Shown in pieces: positions 26,929 to 37,169 of a DNA stretch of 38,531 nt (positions are counted from its first letter, which is position 1; the number at the start of each line of letters is the position of its first letter). Location: positions 65,793 to 104,323 of the forward strand of contig CAMMLJ010000004.1 in NCBI GenBank assembly GCA_946497695.1. Direction: 5' to 3'. The position numbers were made by a program, and so were the translations under genes. Source of the DNA: an uncultured Clostridium sp. GTDB taxonomy: Bacteria > Bacillota > Clostridia > TANB77 > CAG-508. The notes below the pieces were generated by a model. The model was not told the origin of the DNA. It saw nothing but the letters and a program-made list of their open reading frames with translations, and did no database searches.

Positions 26929-27690
26929 ATGGTTATACATACAAAAAAGCAAGTAAAAACAAAAACTATTCATAAAAGAATGGATTTGCCACAAAGTTTG
27001 CGAGATAAAATAGATGAATTTTGGAAGAAACAAGTAAAAGTAAATCCAAACTTATTTAATGGGGAAGTTTGGAATGTAACAAAAATGGAAGAAAATAAGG
27101 ATAATATACTTCTAACAATAGAAAAAACAGACTATGCACATTACTTATATGATGAAAGGCATGGCATAGAAGAAAAATATGCTTGCCACAATCTTGCAGG
27201 AGGAACATATATTGTTACTAAAGATGGATATGCTGTTATAGGAGAACTAGATGATACAACTTCTTATCCTAGAATGATGCAAGTTTCTGGTGGTGGAATA
27301 GACGAAAAATATGACATAGAAAACGATGAATTTGATTTAATAAAAACAGCAAAAAGGGAATTAAAAGAAGAATTAAATTTAGACTTGAATGATAAAGAAC
27401 AAATAGAAAGTTATAATTTCGAATATATAGAAAAGCCAGAGGGAAAAAGGCATTCATACTGTGTAATATTAAAAGCATATTCAATGTATTCAAAAGATCA
27501 ATTAGAAGAACATTTTAATAAATATTATCAATTTTTAGAAGAAACAGATGGAGAAAAAGAATTTAAAAAATTACATTTTTTAAAACTGGGTAGAGCAGTA
27601 GAAGAATTGGACAAGTTAGATAATCCAAAGAGATTATATGTTAGACAACTTCTAGAAATAGAAGATAAAGGGGTGTTAAATAATGAATAA
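26929..27690 (+). CDS. Nudix hydrolase-like protein
   Basis: A 253-aa protein. The Nudix box is at about 124-155: GGGIDE, an extended loop (KYDIENDEFDLIKT), then AKRELKEELNL, which keeps the REx2EEx metal-binding helix. About 90 N-terminal residues form a separate region that may help substrate choice. It likely cleaves a nucleoside-diphosphate derivative. GAGGAG lies upstream. Its last 8 nt overlap the next gene, implying coupling in a three-gene cassette between queA and tgt. Confidence 0.82.
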   Translation: MVIHTKKQVKTKTIHKRMDLPQSLRDKIDEFWKKQVKVNPNLFNGEVWNVTKMEENKDNILLTIEKTDYAHYLYDERHGIEEKYACHNLAGGTYIVTKDGYAVIGELDDTTSYPRMMQVSGGGIDEKYDIENDEFDLIKTAKRELKEELNLDLNDKEQIESYNFEYIEKPEGKRHSYCVILKAYSMYSKDQLEEHFNKYYQFLEETDGEKEFKKLHFLKLGRAVEELDKLDNPKRLYVRQLLEIEDKGVLNNE

Positions 27691-28135
27691 AAAAGAATTT
27701 GAAAAATATCTAGACAGCTTAGATTTAGATAAAAAAGAATATTGTATAATAAGTGGAGGAAGCTTATTAATGCATAATTTAAAAGAAGAAACAGATGATG
27801 TGGATTTATATGTAACACAAAATTCATTTGATAAGTTAAGTAAAAAGTTTAATGTACATATAAGTGGAAAGCCATTTCCAAACCATTATACTGTAAATGA
27901 AAAAACAGAGGCTGTTCTAGTTAAAGATTTACAAAACGAAAAAATATATAATATAGATGGATATCCTTGTCGTTCTATAATAGATGATTATAATTGGTAT
28001 AGACAAAATGGTAGGCCAAAGGATCTAGCAAGTGCTGATAAAATAGATGCTATGTTTGAAAATATAGCAAAAGAATATAACTGCAAAAAAGAAGATGTTA
28101 CTGAAAACGAAATATGTAAATATATAAATAAGTAG
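27683..28135 (+). CDS. Nucleotidyltransferase-fold protein (tentative)
   Basis: A 150-aa protein. IISGGSLLMHNLKEETDDVDLYV (about 23-45) has the GGS ... DxD pattern of minimal nucleotidyltransferases such as AbiEii-type proteins, where the two Asp bind metal. The C-terminus RPKDLASADKIDAMF also resembles that fold. No partner antitoxin is present. It overlaps the Nudix gene by 8 nt, and the GNAT gene follows after 8 nt, so the three are probably translated together. Function is not known. Confidence 0.6.
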   Translation: MNKKEFEKYLDSLDLDKKEYCIISGGSLLMHNLKEETDDVDLYVTQNSFDKLSKKFNVHISGKPFPNHYTVNEKTEAVLVKDLQNEKIYNIDGYPCRSIIDDYNWYRQNGRPKDLASADKIDAMFENIAKEYNCKKEDVTENEICKYINK

Positions 28136-28143
28136 GTGATAGT

Positions 28144-29752
<1,609 letters not shown>

Positions 29753-29770
29753 TTGTATAGGGGGAAAGTT

Positions 29771-31222
29771 ATGGATTTATTTGATAACGAAGAATTATTC
29801 AAAGAAGAAAAAAAGAAAGTAAAGAAAAAAGGAATAATAATTATTTCATGCATAATTGTAGCTATTATATTAATAATAGGAATAGTTGTAGCTATGATGT
29901 ATTTTCAAAGTTTACAATGGGGAATTTCTGCAAATGGAGTAAATGTACCATTAAAAGATACTACAATTATTACAGATGAACAAACAGGTAAAATATTTGT
30001 ATCTATTGCAGATGTTGCACCATACATAACAGGATATACATATCTGCATGGAGAATATGGTGAAAACTCAGAAGATACTAATTCAGGAGTAGTACAATGT
30101 GCAGATGAAGCAGTAGAATTTTATGCAAATGAAAATAAGATTAATAAAATTTTATTAAAAGAAGATACAAATGATAACGAATATGGTTATATGTATTTAT
30201 CAGAAAGAATTAAATATGCCAACAGTCAATTATATGCATATGTAGAAGATTTAAACCCAATATTTAATGCCAAAGTTACATATACTGTAGAAACAAATAA
30301 AATAACATTATTTGGAACAGAATTTTTGTATGAACAATATCAAGCTGGAATTGCAAATTTAGGATATAATTCTTTAGATAATAATTTTGTAAATAAAAAA
30401 GCTTTAGCTTCAGATATGATAGTTGCTAAGAATGCAAATGGGTTAATAGGAATTATAACCCCAGAAGGAGAAGAAATTGCAGGACCTCGTTATACAAACG
30501 TACAGTGGTTAGAAACTACAGAAGAATTTTTGGTAGAAAATAATAACAAATATGGTATCATCAGTGAATTAGGTCAAAGTAAAATTTCTATGAATTATGA
30601 TTCCATAAAGTTATTAGACAAAGACAGTGGTTTATATATTGTAGAGAGTAATAATAAGTATGGTGTAATTAATAAGAGTGAAAGACAAATATTATATTCT
30701 GAATTTGACCAAATTGGAGTAGATAAAAATCAATATCCAAGTTTAAGAGATGAAAATCAATATTTATTTTTTGATTCAATAATACCTGTAGAAAGAGATG
30801 ATAAGTGGGGATTATATAATGTAAATGGAGAAGTTATATTACCAGTAGAATATGATAGTATAGGTTGTGTTGTATCTTCACAACAAACGAAATCCTCAAA
30901 CAATGCAATACTACTTGATGATTATGAAGGAATTATAGTTGGGAAAAAAATGAACGAAAATGATACAAATAAAAAATATGCAGTATATAACCCATTAGGA
31001 GAACAATTAGTAGGATTTTTGCTAGATAATATATTCTATAGAACAGAAAATGGAGAAGATATTTATTATTTAGAAATGGATGCTCAACAAGGAAATCTAG
31101 ATGAAGTATTCAGAGCAAATGGTATAAAAAAAGTAAATACCGGTGTTGATGATTCAAACTTAACAAATAACATGAATATTAATAATGGAACATCAGATAC
31201 AAACGAAATAGTAAGAAATTAA
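29771..31222 (+). CDS. Membrane-anchored WG-repeat protein
   Basis: A 483-aa protein. A charged N-terminus is followed by one membrane helix (about 21-42), placing the rest outside. Residues about 55-190 resemble the stalk region of copper-amine-oxidase N-terminal-like domains (tentative). Residues about 225-450 hold WG repeats (KYGIISELGQ, KYGVINKSER, KWGLYNVNGEVILPVEYDSI). The frame is open to a TTG at 29753, but GGGGG lies 7 nt before the ATG at 29771. It sits where yajC usually lies in tgt-yajC-secDF arrangements. Confidence 0.85.
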   Translation: MDLFDNEELFKEEKKKVKKKGIIIISCIIVAIILIIGIVVAMMYFQSLQWGISANGVNVPLKDTTIITDEQTGKIFVSIADVAPYITGYTYLHGEYGENSEDTNSGVVQCADEAVEFYANENKINKILLKEDTNDNEYGYMYLSERIKYANSQLYAYVEDLNPIFNAKVTYTVETNKITLFGTEFLYEQYQAGIANLGYNSLDNNFVNKKALASDMIVAKNANGLIGIITPEGEEIAGPRYTNVQWLETTEEFLVENNNKYGIISELGQSKISMNYDSIKLLDKDSGLYIVESNNKYGVINKSERQILYSEFDQIGVDKNQYPSLRDENQYLFFDSIIPVERDDKWGLYNVNGEVILPVEYDSIGCVVSSQQTKSSNNAILLDDYEGIIVGKKMNENDTNKKYAVYNPLGEQLVGFLLDNIFYRTENGEDIYYLEMDAQQGNLDEVFRANGIKKVNTGVDDSNLTNNMNINNGTSDTNEIVRN

Positions 31223-31232
31223 TGAATAATTA

Positions 31233-31268
31233 TTAGCCTTCCTAAATAAAATTTATTAGGGAGGCTAA
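31233..31268 (+). promoter_or_regulatory. Hairpin enclosing the ribosome site of the TIGR04086 gene
   Basis: TTAGCCTTCCTAA (31233-31245) pairs with TTAGGGAGGCTAA (31256-31268) over 13 positions with one G-U pair. The right arm contains GGGAGG, the ribosome site of the gene starting at 31273, so the structure should limit its translation. No T-run follows. Confidence 0.65.
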
Positions 31269-31272
31269 AATT

Positions 31273-31662
31273 ATGGGAGAAGGAATAATAAGAAAAAATG
31301 GTATTGCTATATTAAAAGGAGAAATTATAGCTTTTATAATAAATATTTTGGGGTTAATAATATTATCTTTAGTAATGACATATTCTACTATATCAGATAC
31401 CAAAATACCAACATTAGTAATTGCGGTAAATACATTAGCAATTTTGATAGGAAGTTCAATTGCTACTATAAAATTAGAAAAAAAGGGAATTATTAATGGA
31501 TTAATTATAGGAAGTCTATATATTGCTATTTATTTGTTAATTTCATTAATATTTGCGGGAAGCGTTAGTTTTTCTATTAAAACTATTTTAATAATTACAT
31601 TAGGAATTATTGCAGGAGGAATAGGTGGAATAATAGGAGTTAATTTAAATAGAAAAAAATAA
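31273..31662 (+). CDS. TIGR04086/YrzE-type membrane protein
   Basis: A 129-aa protein with four hydrophobic helices (about 14-36, 44-63, 75-93, 99-123) and little else. Size, topology and position between tgt and secD match the TIGR04086 membrane family of Clostridia and Bacilli, of unknown function. Its ribosome site is buried in a hairpin; a strong terminator follows. Confidence 0.8.
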   Translation: MGEGIIRKNGIAILKGEIIAFIINILGLIILSLVMTYSTISDTKIPTLVIAVNTLAILIGSSIATIKLEKKGIINGLIIGSLYIAIYLLISLIFAGSVSFSIKTILIITLGIIAGGIGGIIGVNLNRKK

Positions 31663-31684
31663 TATAATAAATTTGAAATTTATA

Positions 31685-31722
31685 AAATTCAACTATTTAG
31701 GAAAAAATAGTTGAATTTTTTT
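31685..31722 (+). terminator. Terminator before secD
   Basis: AAATTCAACTATTT (31685-31698) pairs perfectly with AAATAGTTGAATTT (31705-31718), followed by further T. secD transcription therefore either reads through or begins downstream; I see no clear promoter. Confidence 0.85.
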
Positions 31723-31783
31723 AGGTTTTAAGATAGAATTTAACAAGACTATATTCAATGTTTTTAACTAAGGAGGAGAAAAA

Positions 31784-33367
31784 GTGAACAAAGAGGAAAA
31801 ACTAAAAAAAGAGAAAAAAGCTAGAGAAACAAACAAATTAAGAGGCTTAAGAATAACATTAATAATATTTATTATAATTTTGTTATCTTTAATATCTTTT
31901 GTAGGCATATATGTAAAAGATAAAAATGAAATGTCAGATATTATTCCAGACTTTATATTAGGTTCAGATATAGAAGGAAATAGAATAATTCAATTAAATG
32001 TTGAACAAGATGATACAATAACATTAACAGATTCAACAGGGGCTAAAATAGCAACAGGAACTGAAGAAGAACTTTCAAACCAAGGCTATACGGAAGATGT
32101 TATTACACAAAATAATTATACAAAAACAACAGAGGAAACAAATAAAGTAGAAGTATTAACTGCGGAAAATTATGAAAAGTCAAAACAAATATTAATAAAT
32201 AGATTAAAAACATCTGGAGTTACAGATTATAAAGTAAGACAAGATAAAGACAATGGGAATATAGTTGTAGAATTAAAAGAAAATGATTCAACAGATGATA
32301 TAATATCAACATTATCAGAAGTTGGAAAATTTGAATTGAAAGATTCAGAAACAGAAGAAATTTTATTAAATAATGATGACGTAAAAGATGCTAAAGTTTT
32401 ATACAATAATACACAATCAGGTGTTAATGTATATTTAGAAATAGAATTTAATAAACAAGGAAAAGAAAAATTACAAGAAATATCAAAAACATATAATAGC
32501 AATGCAGAAACAGAAGATACAACAAATACAGTAGCTAACAATACAGTTACTAATGAAATAACAGAAGCAGATTTAAATGCTGCAGAAACAACAAATGAAG
32601 CTACAGATGAAACTACAAATACAACAACTGAAGAAACAACAGATACAGAAGAAGCATCATCAAAGAAAATAGATATGGTAATCGATGGAACTACAATAGC
32701 ACAAGAACAACAATTTTCAGAGGAAAATGCTACAGGAACATTAGATTTATTAATAGGAAGTGGAAGCGCATTATCTACAGATGATGAAAATAACAACTTA
32801 GATACATATATAATACAAGCTCAATCAATGGCTTCATTAATTAAAAACGGTGTTATGCCAATTACATATTCATTAGAAAGCAATAAATATATAGAATCTC
32901 CAATAACAATTGAGTTATTAAAAAATGTAATTATAGTATTAGGCGCCATAGCAGTAGTATTATTTATCTTCTTAATAATTAAATTTAGAGTAAATGGAAT
33001 ACTTGCAACAATTTCTAATGTTGGATTTATTGCAGTTATATTATTAATTTTAAGATTAACAAATGTAGAAGTAGGAATTGGCGGAATTATAGGATTAGCA
33101 TTAATACAATTATTAAATTATATATTACTTTATATGTTATTAAAGGCTGTAAAAGGCAAAAAAGAAAATGATAAAGCTATGAAAAATGTAATAGTAAAAT
33201 TCTGTATGATGTCTGTGCCAGCATATATAATTGCTATTGTATTTGCATTTAATTCATTTATTCCAATATATAGCTTTGGAATGGTTGTTTTCTGGGGAAT
33301 TACATCATCAGTTATATATAATTTACTTGTAACTAAAAATTTAATTATAAAAGCAGAAGAAAAATAA
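31784..33367 (+). CDS. secD: Diverged SecD-like protein translocase subunit
   Basis: 527 aa. One N-terminal helix (about 24-45), an external region with the SecD P1-like block LTAENYEKSKQILINRLKTSG and EFNKQGKEKLQEI, and four or five C-terminal helices (about 383-520). Position before a SecF-like gene supports the call. Odd points: the DLRGG motif is absent, a Thr/Asn/Glu-rich insert of about 50 residues splits the external domain, and the helix that should carry the AVDANV motif reads IQLLNYI (441-447), without Asp. It starts with GTG after AGGAGG. Function as a proton-driven SecD is doubtful. Confidence 0.75.
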   Translation: MNKEEKLKKEKKARETNKLRGLRITLIIFIIILLSLISFVGIYVKDKNEMSDIIPDFILGSDIEGNRIIQLNVEQDDTITLTDSTGAKIATGTEEELSNQGYTEDVITQNNYTKTTEETNKVEVLTAENYEKSKQILINRLKTSGVTDYKVRQDKDNGNIVVELKENDSTDDIISTLSEVGKFELKDSETEEILLNNDDVKDAKVLYNNTQSGVNVYLEIEFNKQGKEKLQEISKTYNSNAETEDTTNTVANNTVTNEITEADLNAAETTNEATDETTNTTTEETTDTEEASSKKIDMVIDGTTIAQEQQFSEENATGTLDLLIGSGSALSTDDENNNLDTYIIQAQSMASLIKNGVMPITYSLESNKYIESPITIELLKNVIIVLGAIAVVLFIFLIIKFRVNGILATISNVGFIAVILLILRLTNVEVGIGGIIGLALIQLLNYILLYMLLKAVKGKKENDKAMKNVIVKFCMMSVPAYIIAIVFAFNSFIPIYSFGMVVFWGITSSVIYNLLVTKNLIIKAEEK

Positions 33368-33384
33368 TATGAGAGGGTGAAAAG

Positions 33385-34071
33385 ATGGAACGCAAAAAAA
33401 TTAGTATGAAAATTAAGATACTATATATTTTAATAGCAATTATAATAATTGCAGGTATAGTTGTTGGATGTACAGCAAAGTTTAAATTTAGTTTAGCATA
33501 TGATGACTCTAATAGAATAGAAGTATATATTGGTAAAGATTATACAAAATCTGATGTAGAATCTATTGCTAAAGAAGTATTTGGAACAAATGATGTTTTA
33601 ATACAAAAAATAGAGTTCTTTAATGATTCAGTAGCTATTACTGTAAGAGAAAGTAATGATGAACAATTAAATAATTTAGTAACAAAAATCAATGAAAAAT
33701 ATGAAACATCTTTAACAAAAGATGATCTAACAATAGTAGAAACACCTCATTATAGAGGAAGAGATTTAATGGCAAATTATGTTTGGCCTATAGTAATTTC
33801 AGCAATACTAATTATTTTATATGAACTAATAAGATTTAGAAAAATAGGAGTATTAAAAATTGCTGCTAAATTAATAATTTGGCCAATAGTAATAGAAGCA
33901 TTATATTTAAGTGTTTTAGCAATAGCAAGAATACCTATTAGTTATTACACATTACCATTAGGAATTATATTAGCAGTATTAACATTAACAGTTATTACAT
34001 ACAAAAACGAAAAGAAATTAGTGGAATACAATAGAAAGAAAAATAAGGGTAGTGAAGAAGAAAAAGATTAA
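33385..34071 (+). CDS. secF: Reduced SecF-like membrane protein
   Basis: 228 aa, against about 300 in typical SecF. One N-terminal helix (about 10-29), an external region of about 100 residues, then three or four helices (about 130-205) instead of five. The conserved Asp/Asn-containing motif of SecF is not visible. It is called SecF mainly from position 17 nt after the SecD-like gene, size order and topology; it could instead be an unrelated membrane protein. GAGAGGGTG is the ribosome site. Confidence 0.6.
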   Translation: MERKKISMKIKILYILIAIIIIAGIVVGCTAKFKFSLAYDDSNRIEVYIGKDYTKSDVESIAKEVFGTNDVLIQKIEFFNDSVAITVRESNDEQLNNLVTKINEKYETSLTKDDLTIVETPHYRGRDLMANYVWPIVISAILIILYELIRFRKIGVLKIAAKLIIWPIVIEALYLSVLAIARIPISYYTLPLGIILAVLTLTVITYKNEKKLVEYNRKKNKGSEEEKD

Positions 34072-34080
34072 AATATTATG

Positions 34081-34116
34081 AACGGGATTTGGGGACGTTC
34101 CTTAAATCCCGTTTTT
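34081..34116 (+). terminator. REP-like terminator after secF
   Basis: AACGGGATTT and AAATCCCGTT flank GGGGACGTTCCTT and are followed by T5. The inner 27 nt are identical to the copy at 11416-11442, with C-G closing pairs added. Confidence 0.8.
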
Positions 34117-34134
34117 ACTTAGATATAAGCCTAA

Positions 34135-34170
34135 AAAAATACAGGATAAAATATTTTATCCTGTATTTTT
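34135..34170. terminator. Bidirectional terminator before the tyrS stop
   Basis: A perfect 36-bp palindrome, AAAAATACAGGATAAAAT followed by its exact complement. A-run and T-run ends suit termination of both secF and the convergent tyrS. Confidence 0.85.
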
Positions 34171-34173
34171 TTA

Positions 34174-35385
34174 CTATTTTTGTAATTTGTAATAAGATTT
34201 CTTTCCTTTTTTTAGAATTGCAAATCCATCTTTAAAATCTTTATCTGAAAGTATGTAGTTTGTATCAGATATTTTTGTATCATTTAAAGATATACCACCT
34301 TGTGTAATTAATTGACGTGCTTGACCTTTTGATGGTGCAAATCCAACTTGAATTATTGCATCTAATATAGAAATATTAGCTGTAACAGTAGCTGTTGGCA
34401 TATTGTCTAGACTACCTTGACCACCGAATAAAGCATTAGAAGCTTCTTCTGCTTTTTTTGCTTCTTCTTCACCATGAATTAATTTTGTTATTTCATATGC
34501 AGCAACTTTTTTAGCTTCATTTATTTTTTCATCTTTTAAATTAGAAAATTCTTCGACCTTTTCCATAGGTAAGAAAGTAAGTAAACTTAAAACAGTTTTT
34601 ACGTCAGCATCATCGATATTTCTCCAATATTGATAAAAATCATAAGGTGATGTTTTTGTAGCATCTAACCAAAGAGCACCTTTTTCTGTTTTACCCATTT
34701 TTTTACCTTCTTTTGTTGTAAGAAGTTTAAATGTAAGACCATATGAATCAGAATGACCAATTCTTCTTATTAAGTCAACACCACCTAGAATGTTTGACCA
34801 TTGGTCGTTTCCACCCATTTGTAATTTACAACCATATTTATCATGTAAATATAAGAAGTCATATGATTGCATTAACATATAGCTAAGCTCGAAAAATGTT
34901 AAACCTCTTTCCATTCTTTGTTTATAACATTCTGCTGCAAGCATTTTATTAACAGAAAATAGTGAACCGATTTCTCTTGCAAAGTTAATAAATTTTAAAT
35001 CTAGTAGCCAATCTGCATTGTTAACTATTATTGCAGCATTTTCACCTTCGAAAGATAGAAATTTAGCAATTTGCTTTTTAAAACATTCAACATTATGATC
35101 TATTTCTTCTCTAGACATCATTCTTCTCATATCTGTTTTACCAGAAGGGTCACCTATTGTAGCTGTACCACCACCAATTAAAATAATTGGTCTATGTCCT
35201 GCTTTTTGCATATGTGACGCAACCATCAAAGAAATAAAATGCCCTACATGTAAACTATCTGCAGTTGGATCAAAACCTATGTAAAATGATATTGATTCAT
35301 TATCTAATAAATTTTTAATTTCTTCTGGATGTGTTAATTGTTCTGTATAACCTCTTTGGGTTAATTCCTCAAAAATATTAGACAT
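34174..35385 (-). CDS. tyrS: Tyrosyl-tRNA synthetase
   Basis: A 403-aa class Ic synthetase. HVGH is at 46-49, GGNDQWSN (191-198) binds tyrosine/tRNA-side residues, KMGKT (229-233) replaces KMSKS as is usual in TyrRS, and an S4 RNA-binding domain occupies about 335-400. AAGGAGG lies 7 nt before the start. It is preceded on the same strand, 12 nt away, by the zinc-ribbon gene. No T-box is seen. Confidence 0.96.
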   Translation of the reverse strand: MSNIFEELTQRGYTEQLTHPEEIKNLLDNESISFYIGFDPTADSLHVGHFISLMVASHMQKAGHRPIILIGGGTATIGDPSGKTDMRRMMSREEIDHNVECFKKQIAKFLSFEGENAAIIVNNADWLLDLKFINFAREIGSLFSVNKMLAAECYKQRMERGLTFFELSYMLMQSYDFLYLHDKYGCKLQMGGNDQWSNILGGVDLIRRIGHSDSYGLTFKLLTTKEGKKMGKTEKGALWLDATKTSPYDFYQYWRNIDDADVKTVLSLLTFLPMEKVEEFSNLKDEKINEAKKVAAYEITKLIHGEEEAKKAEEASNALFGGQGSLDNMPTATVTANISILDAIIQVGFAPSKGQARQLITQGGISLNDTKISDTNYILSDKDFKDGFAILKKGKKSYYKLQK

Positions 35386-35397
35386 AAAACGTCCTCC

Positions 35398-35655
35398 TTA
35401 TAAATTGATATCTATATTATTTTTTTCTTTTTTTACAGCCTTAATAAATTCTTTATTATTCATAAATCTATTTATATTTGCTTCATCAATTCCAGTACCT
35501 TTACTTATATCTGAAACAGAAGCATCTTCCACTTGATTAGTTAAAAAAGTTTTTAATTTTGACATTTCAAAATTATCTTTTGGTGCACAATTTGGGCAAA
35601 TATCATCTACTGATGAAAAAAAGCATCCACAACGTAAACATTTCTTAAAATTCAT
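35398..35655 (-). CDS. YvyF-like zinc-ribbon protein
   Basis: About 85 aa. N-terminal CLRCGCFF and ICPNC form a zinc ribbon; the remainder SVSDISKGTGIDEANINRFMN is a helix-turn-helix-like region, as in YvyF/TIGR03826 (flagellar operon) proteins. Two ATGs occur: the first (35667) touches AAAGGA with no spacing, the second (35655) lies 12 nt away and gives MNFKKCLRCG, which fits the family. Regulatory role is inferred only. It probably shares a transcript with tyrS. Confidence 0.75.
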   Translation of the reverse strand: MNFKKCLRCGCFFSSVDDICPNCAPKDNFEMSKLKTFLTNQVEDASVSDISKGTGIDEANINRFMNNKEFIKAVKKEKNNIDINL

Positions 35656-35784
35656 AATTAAGTTCATTCCTTTCTAGTTTTGATTATAAATTAAATAAAT
35701 TTTCTAGCTGTATTTTATCATAAAAAACTACAAAAAAAAACTAAATCTTACCAAAAAACATATATAAATTTATTAAAAAATATG

Positions 35785-35813
35785 TTGACAATTATTTTTT
35801 ATTATGCCATAAT
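35785..35813 (+). promoter_or_regulatory. Promoter of the Fur-family gene
   Basis: Perfect TTGACA (35785-35790), 17-nt spacer, TGC-CATAAT (35805-35813). The Fur box overlaps the -10. Confidence 0.8.
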
Positions 35814-35829
35814 GATAATGGTTATCATT
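35811..35829 (+). promoter_or_regulatory. Fur-type operator
   Basis: AATGATAA-TGG-TTATCATT is a perfect 8-3-8 palindrome. TGATAATGGTTATCA (35813-35827) differs at one position from the 7-1-7 Fur consensus TGATAATNATTATCA. It overlaps the -10 of the Fur-family gene, implying autorepression. Confidence 0.85.
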
Positions 35830-35841
35830 TAAGGAGAAGTT

Positions 35842-36246
35842 ATGGAAAGATATAGTAAGCAAAGAGAGTTAATATTAAATGTATTAAAAGAGAGAAATGA
35901 CCATCCAACTGCAGAAATGCTATATAATGATATAATAAAAATTATGCCAACTATAGGAATTGCAACAGTATATAGAAATTTAGCAGCATTATATGAAAGT
36001 GGTCAAATATTAAAAATAGAAACTAAACAGGGAGAGTCTGATAGATTTGACGGAAATATTATGCCTCATATTCATTTCCAATGTTTAGAGTGTAACGAAA
36101 TACAAGATATCTTTTTAAATAATGATGATAATAATAAACTTAATGATAAACTAAAAGAATTTGCTAATATTATAAATGCAGAAGTAACAAGTTCCAAAAT
36201 TATTTTAAATGGAAAATGTGAAAAATGTAAAAATAAGGAAAGATAA
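35842..36246 (+). CDS. Fur/PerR-family metalloregulator
   Basis: A 134-aa protein. The winged helix (QRELILNVLKERNDHPTAEMLY ... GIATVYRNLAALYESG) is followed by the metal-binding PHIHFQCLEC, with a second CEKC near the C-terminus completing a structural Cys4 zinc site. Whether it senses iron (Fur) or peroxide (PerR) is open: the operator is Fur-like, but the next gene is a rubrerythrin, a typical PerR target. AAGGAGA precedes the start. Confidence 0.9.
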   Translation: MERYSKQRELILNVLKERNDHPTAEMLYNDIIKIMPTIGIATVYRNLAALYESGQILKIETKQGESDRFDGNIMPHIHFQCLECNEIQDIFLNNDDNNKLNDKLKEFANIINAEVTSSKIILNGKCEKCKNKER

Positions 36247-36253
36247 AATCCAT

Positions 36254-36320
36254 ATATGCAAATCTCACAAGTTTAGGTAACCTAACTTTGTTGTTTCAGA
36301 AAAATCTAACGATTTTTCTT
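36254..36320. repeat. Inverted intergenic repeat, left copy (upstream of rbr)
   Basis: Holds the 6-1-6 palindrome TTAGGT-A-ACCTAA (36273-36285) and hairpin AGAAAAATC/GATTTTTCT (36298-36319). Its reverse complement aligns along its length with 37009-37071. The copy lies between the Fur-family gene and rbr, where the rbr promoter must also be. Confidence 0.6.
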
Positions 36321-36355
36321 ACAAAATAAAATTTTATATTATAGGAGGAATAAAA

Positions 36356-36907
36356 ATGAAAGCTTATGTATGTAAAGTATGTGGATATGTACACATTGGA
36401 GATGAAGCTCCAGAAAAATGCCCACAATGTGGAGCTAGTAAAGACAAATTTGAATTAAAAGATATGAGTGGAGATAAAGACTATGCAGATGAACACAAAA
36501 TCGGTGTAGCTCAAGGTTTAGATGAAGAAGTTGTTAAAGGATTAAAAGATAACTTTATGGGAGAATGTACAGAAGTTGGTATGTACATAGCTATGAGTCG
36601 TCAAGCTGATAGAGATGGATACCCAGAAATAGCAGAAGCTTTTAAAAGATATGCTTTAGAAGAAGCTGAACATGCTGCTAAATTTGCAGAATTATTAGGA
36701 GAAGTTGTTTATGCAGATACTAAGAAAAACTTAGAATTAAGAGCAGCTGCAGAACAAGGAGCTTGCATGGGTAAAAAAGAATTAGCTACAAGAGCTAAAG
36801 AATTAGGATATGATGCTATACATGATACAGTTCATGAAATGGCTAAAGATGAAGCTCGTCATGGAAGAGGATTTGACGGATTATTAAAAAGATATTTTTC
36901 TAAATAA
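36356..36907 (+). CDS. rbr: Reverse rubrerythrin
   Basis: A 183-aa protein with domains in reverse order: an N-terminal rubredoxin site (Cys6, 9, 22, 25) then a four-helix diiron domain with GECTEV, ALEEAEH and KDEARHG carrying the Glu/His ligands. Reverse rubrerythrins of clostridia reduce hydrogen peroxide and protect anaerobes from oxygen. AGGAGG precedes the start. The gene lies next to a Fur/PerR-family regulator. Codon use (GCT, CGT, GGA) suggests high expression. Confidence 0.95.
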   Translation: MKAYVCKVCGYVHIGDEAPEKCPQCGASKDKFELKDMSGDKDYADEHKIGVAQGLDEEVVKGLKDNFMGECTEVGMYIAMSRQADRDGYPEIAEAFKRYALEEAEHAAKFAELLGEVVYADTKKNLELRAAAEQGACMGKKELATRAKELGYDAIHDTVHEMAKDEARHGRGFDGLLKRYFSK

Positions 36908-36924
36908 TTTAAATTATACTTAAA

Positions 36925-37003
36925 CGAATATAGGATAAATATTAATGATAAGAATATAAAATTCGATATAAATTTAATAATTTATCTTATATTCGCTTTT
37001 TAT
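36925..37003 (+). terminator. Long-stem terminator of rbr
   Basis: CGAATATAGGATAAATATTAA (36925-36945) pairs nearly fully with 36974-36995 (one bulge, one G-U), followed by CTTTTTATT. Confidence 0.75.
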
Positions 37004-37008
37004 TATAT

Positions 37009-37080
37009 AGGAAAAATCGAAGATTTTCGCGTATATAACAAGGTTAAGTTACCTATATTCGTGCGATTGCAAAGCAATCT
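37009..37080. repeat. Inverted intergenic repeat, right copy (downstream of rbr)
   Basis: GGAAAAATCG, AGATTTT, ATAACAAGGTTAAGTTACC and GTGCGATTGCA match the reverse complement of 36254-36320 in the same order. It ends in an extra hairpin GATTGC-AAA-GCAATC (37065-37079). Confidence 0.6.
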
Positions 37081-37169
37081 GCACATATAGCGAAGCTACT
37101 TTTCTTATTTACAAATAAAAAATACTTATGTTATAATTATATGGACTTAAAATTTAAGAAGGTGTGTTT

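Noticed and set aside
32227..32796. 189-codon minus-strand frame rich in Ser and Val
   Set aside because: It mirrors the Thr/Asn/Glu-rich insert of the SecD-like gene; low complexity explains the open frame.
36925..37140. Small RNA gene downstream of rbr
   Set aside because: Several hairpins exist but I find no convincing promoter, and the first structure is explained as the rbr terminator.
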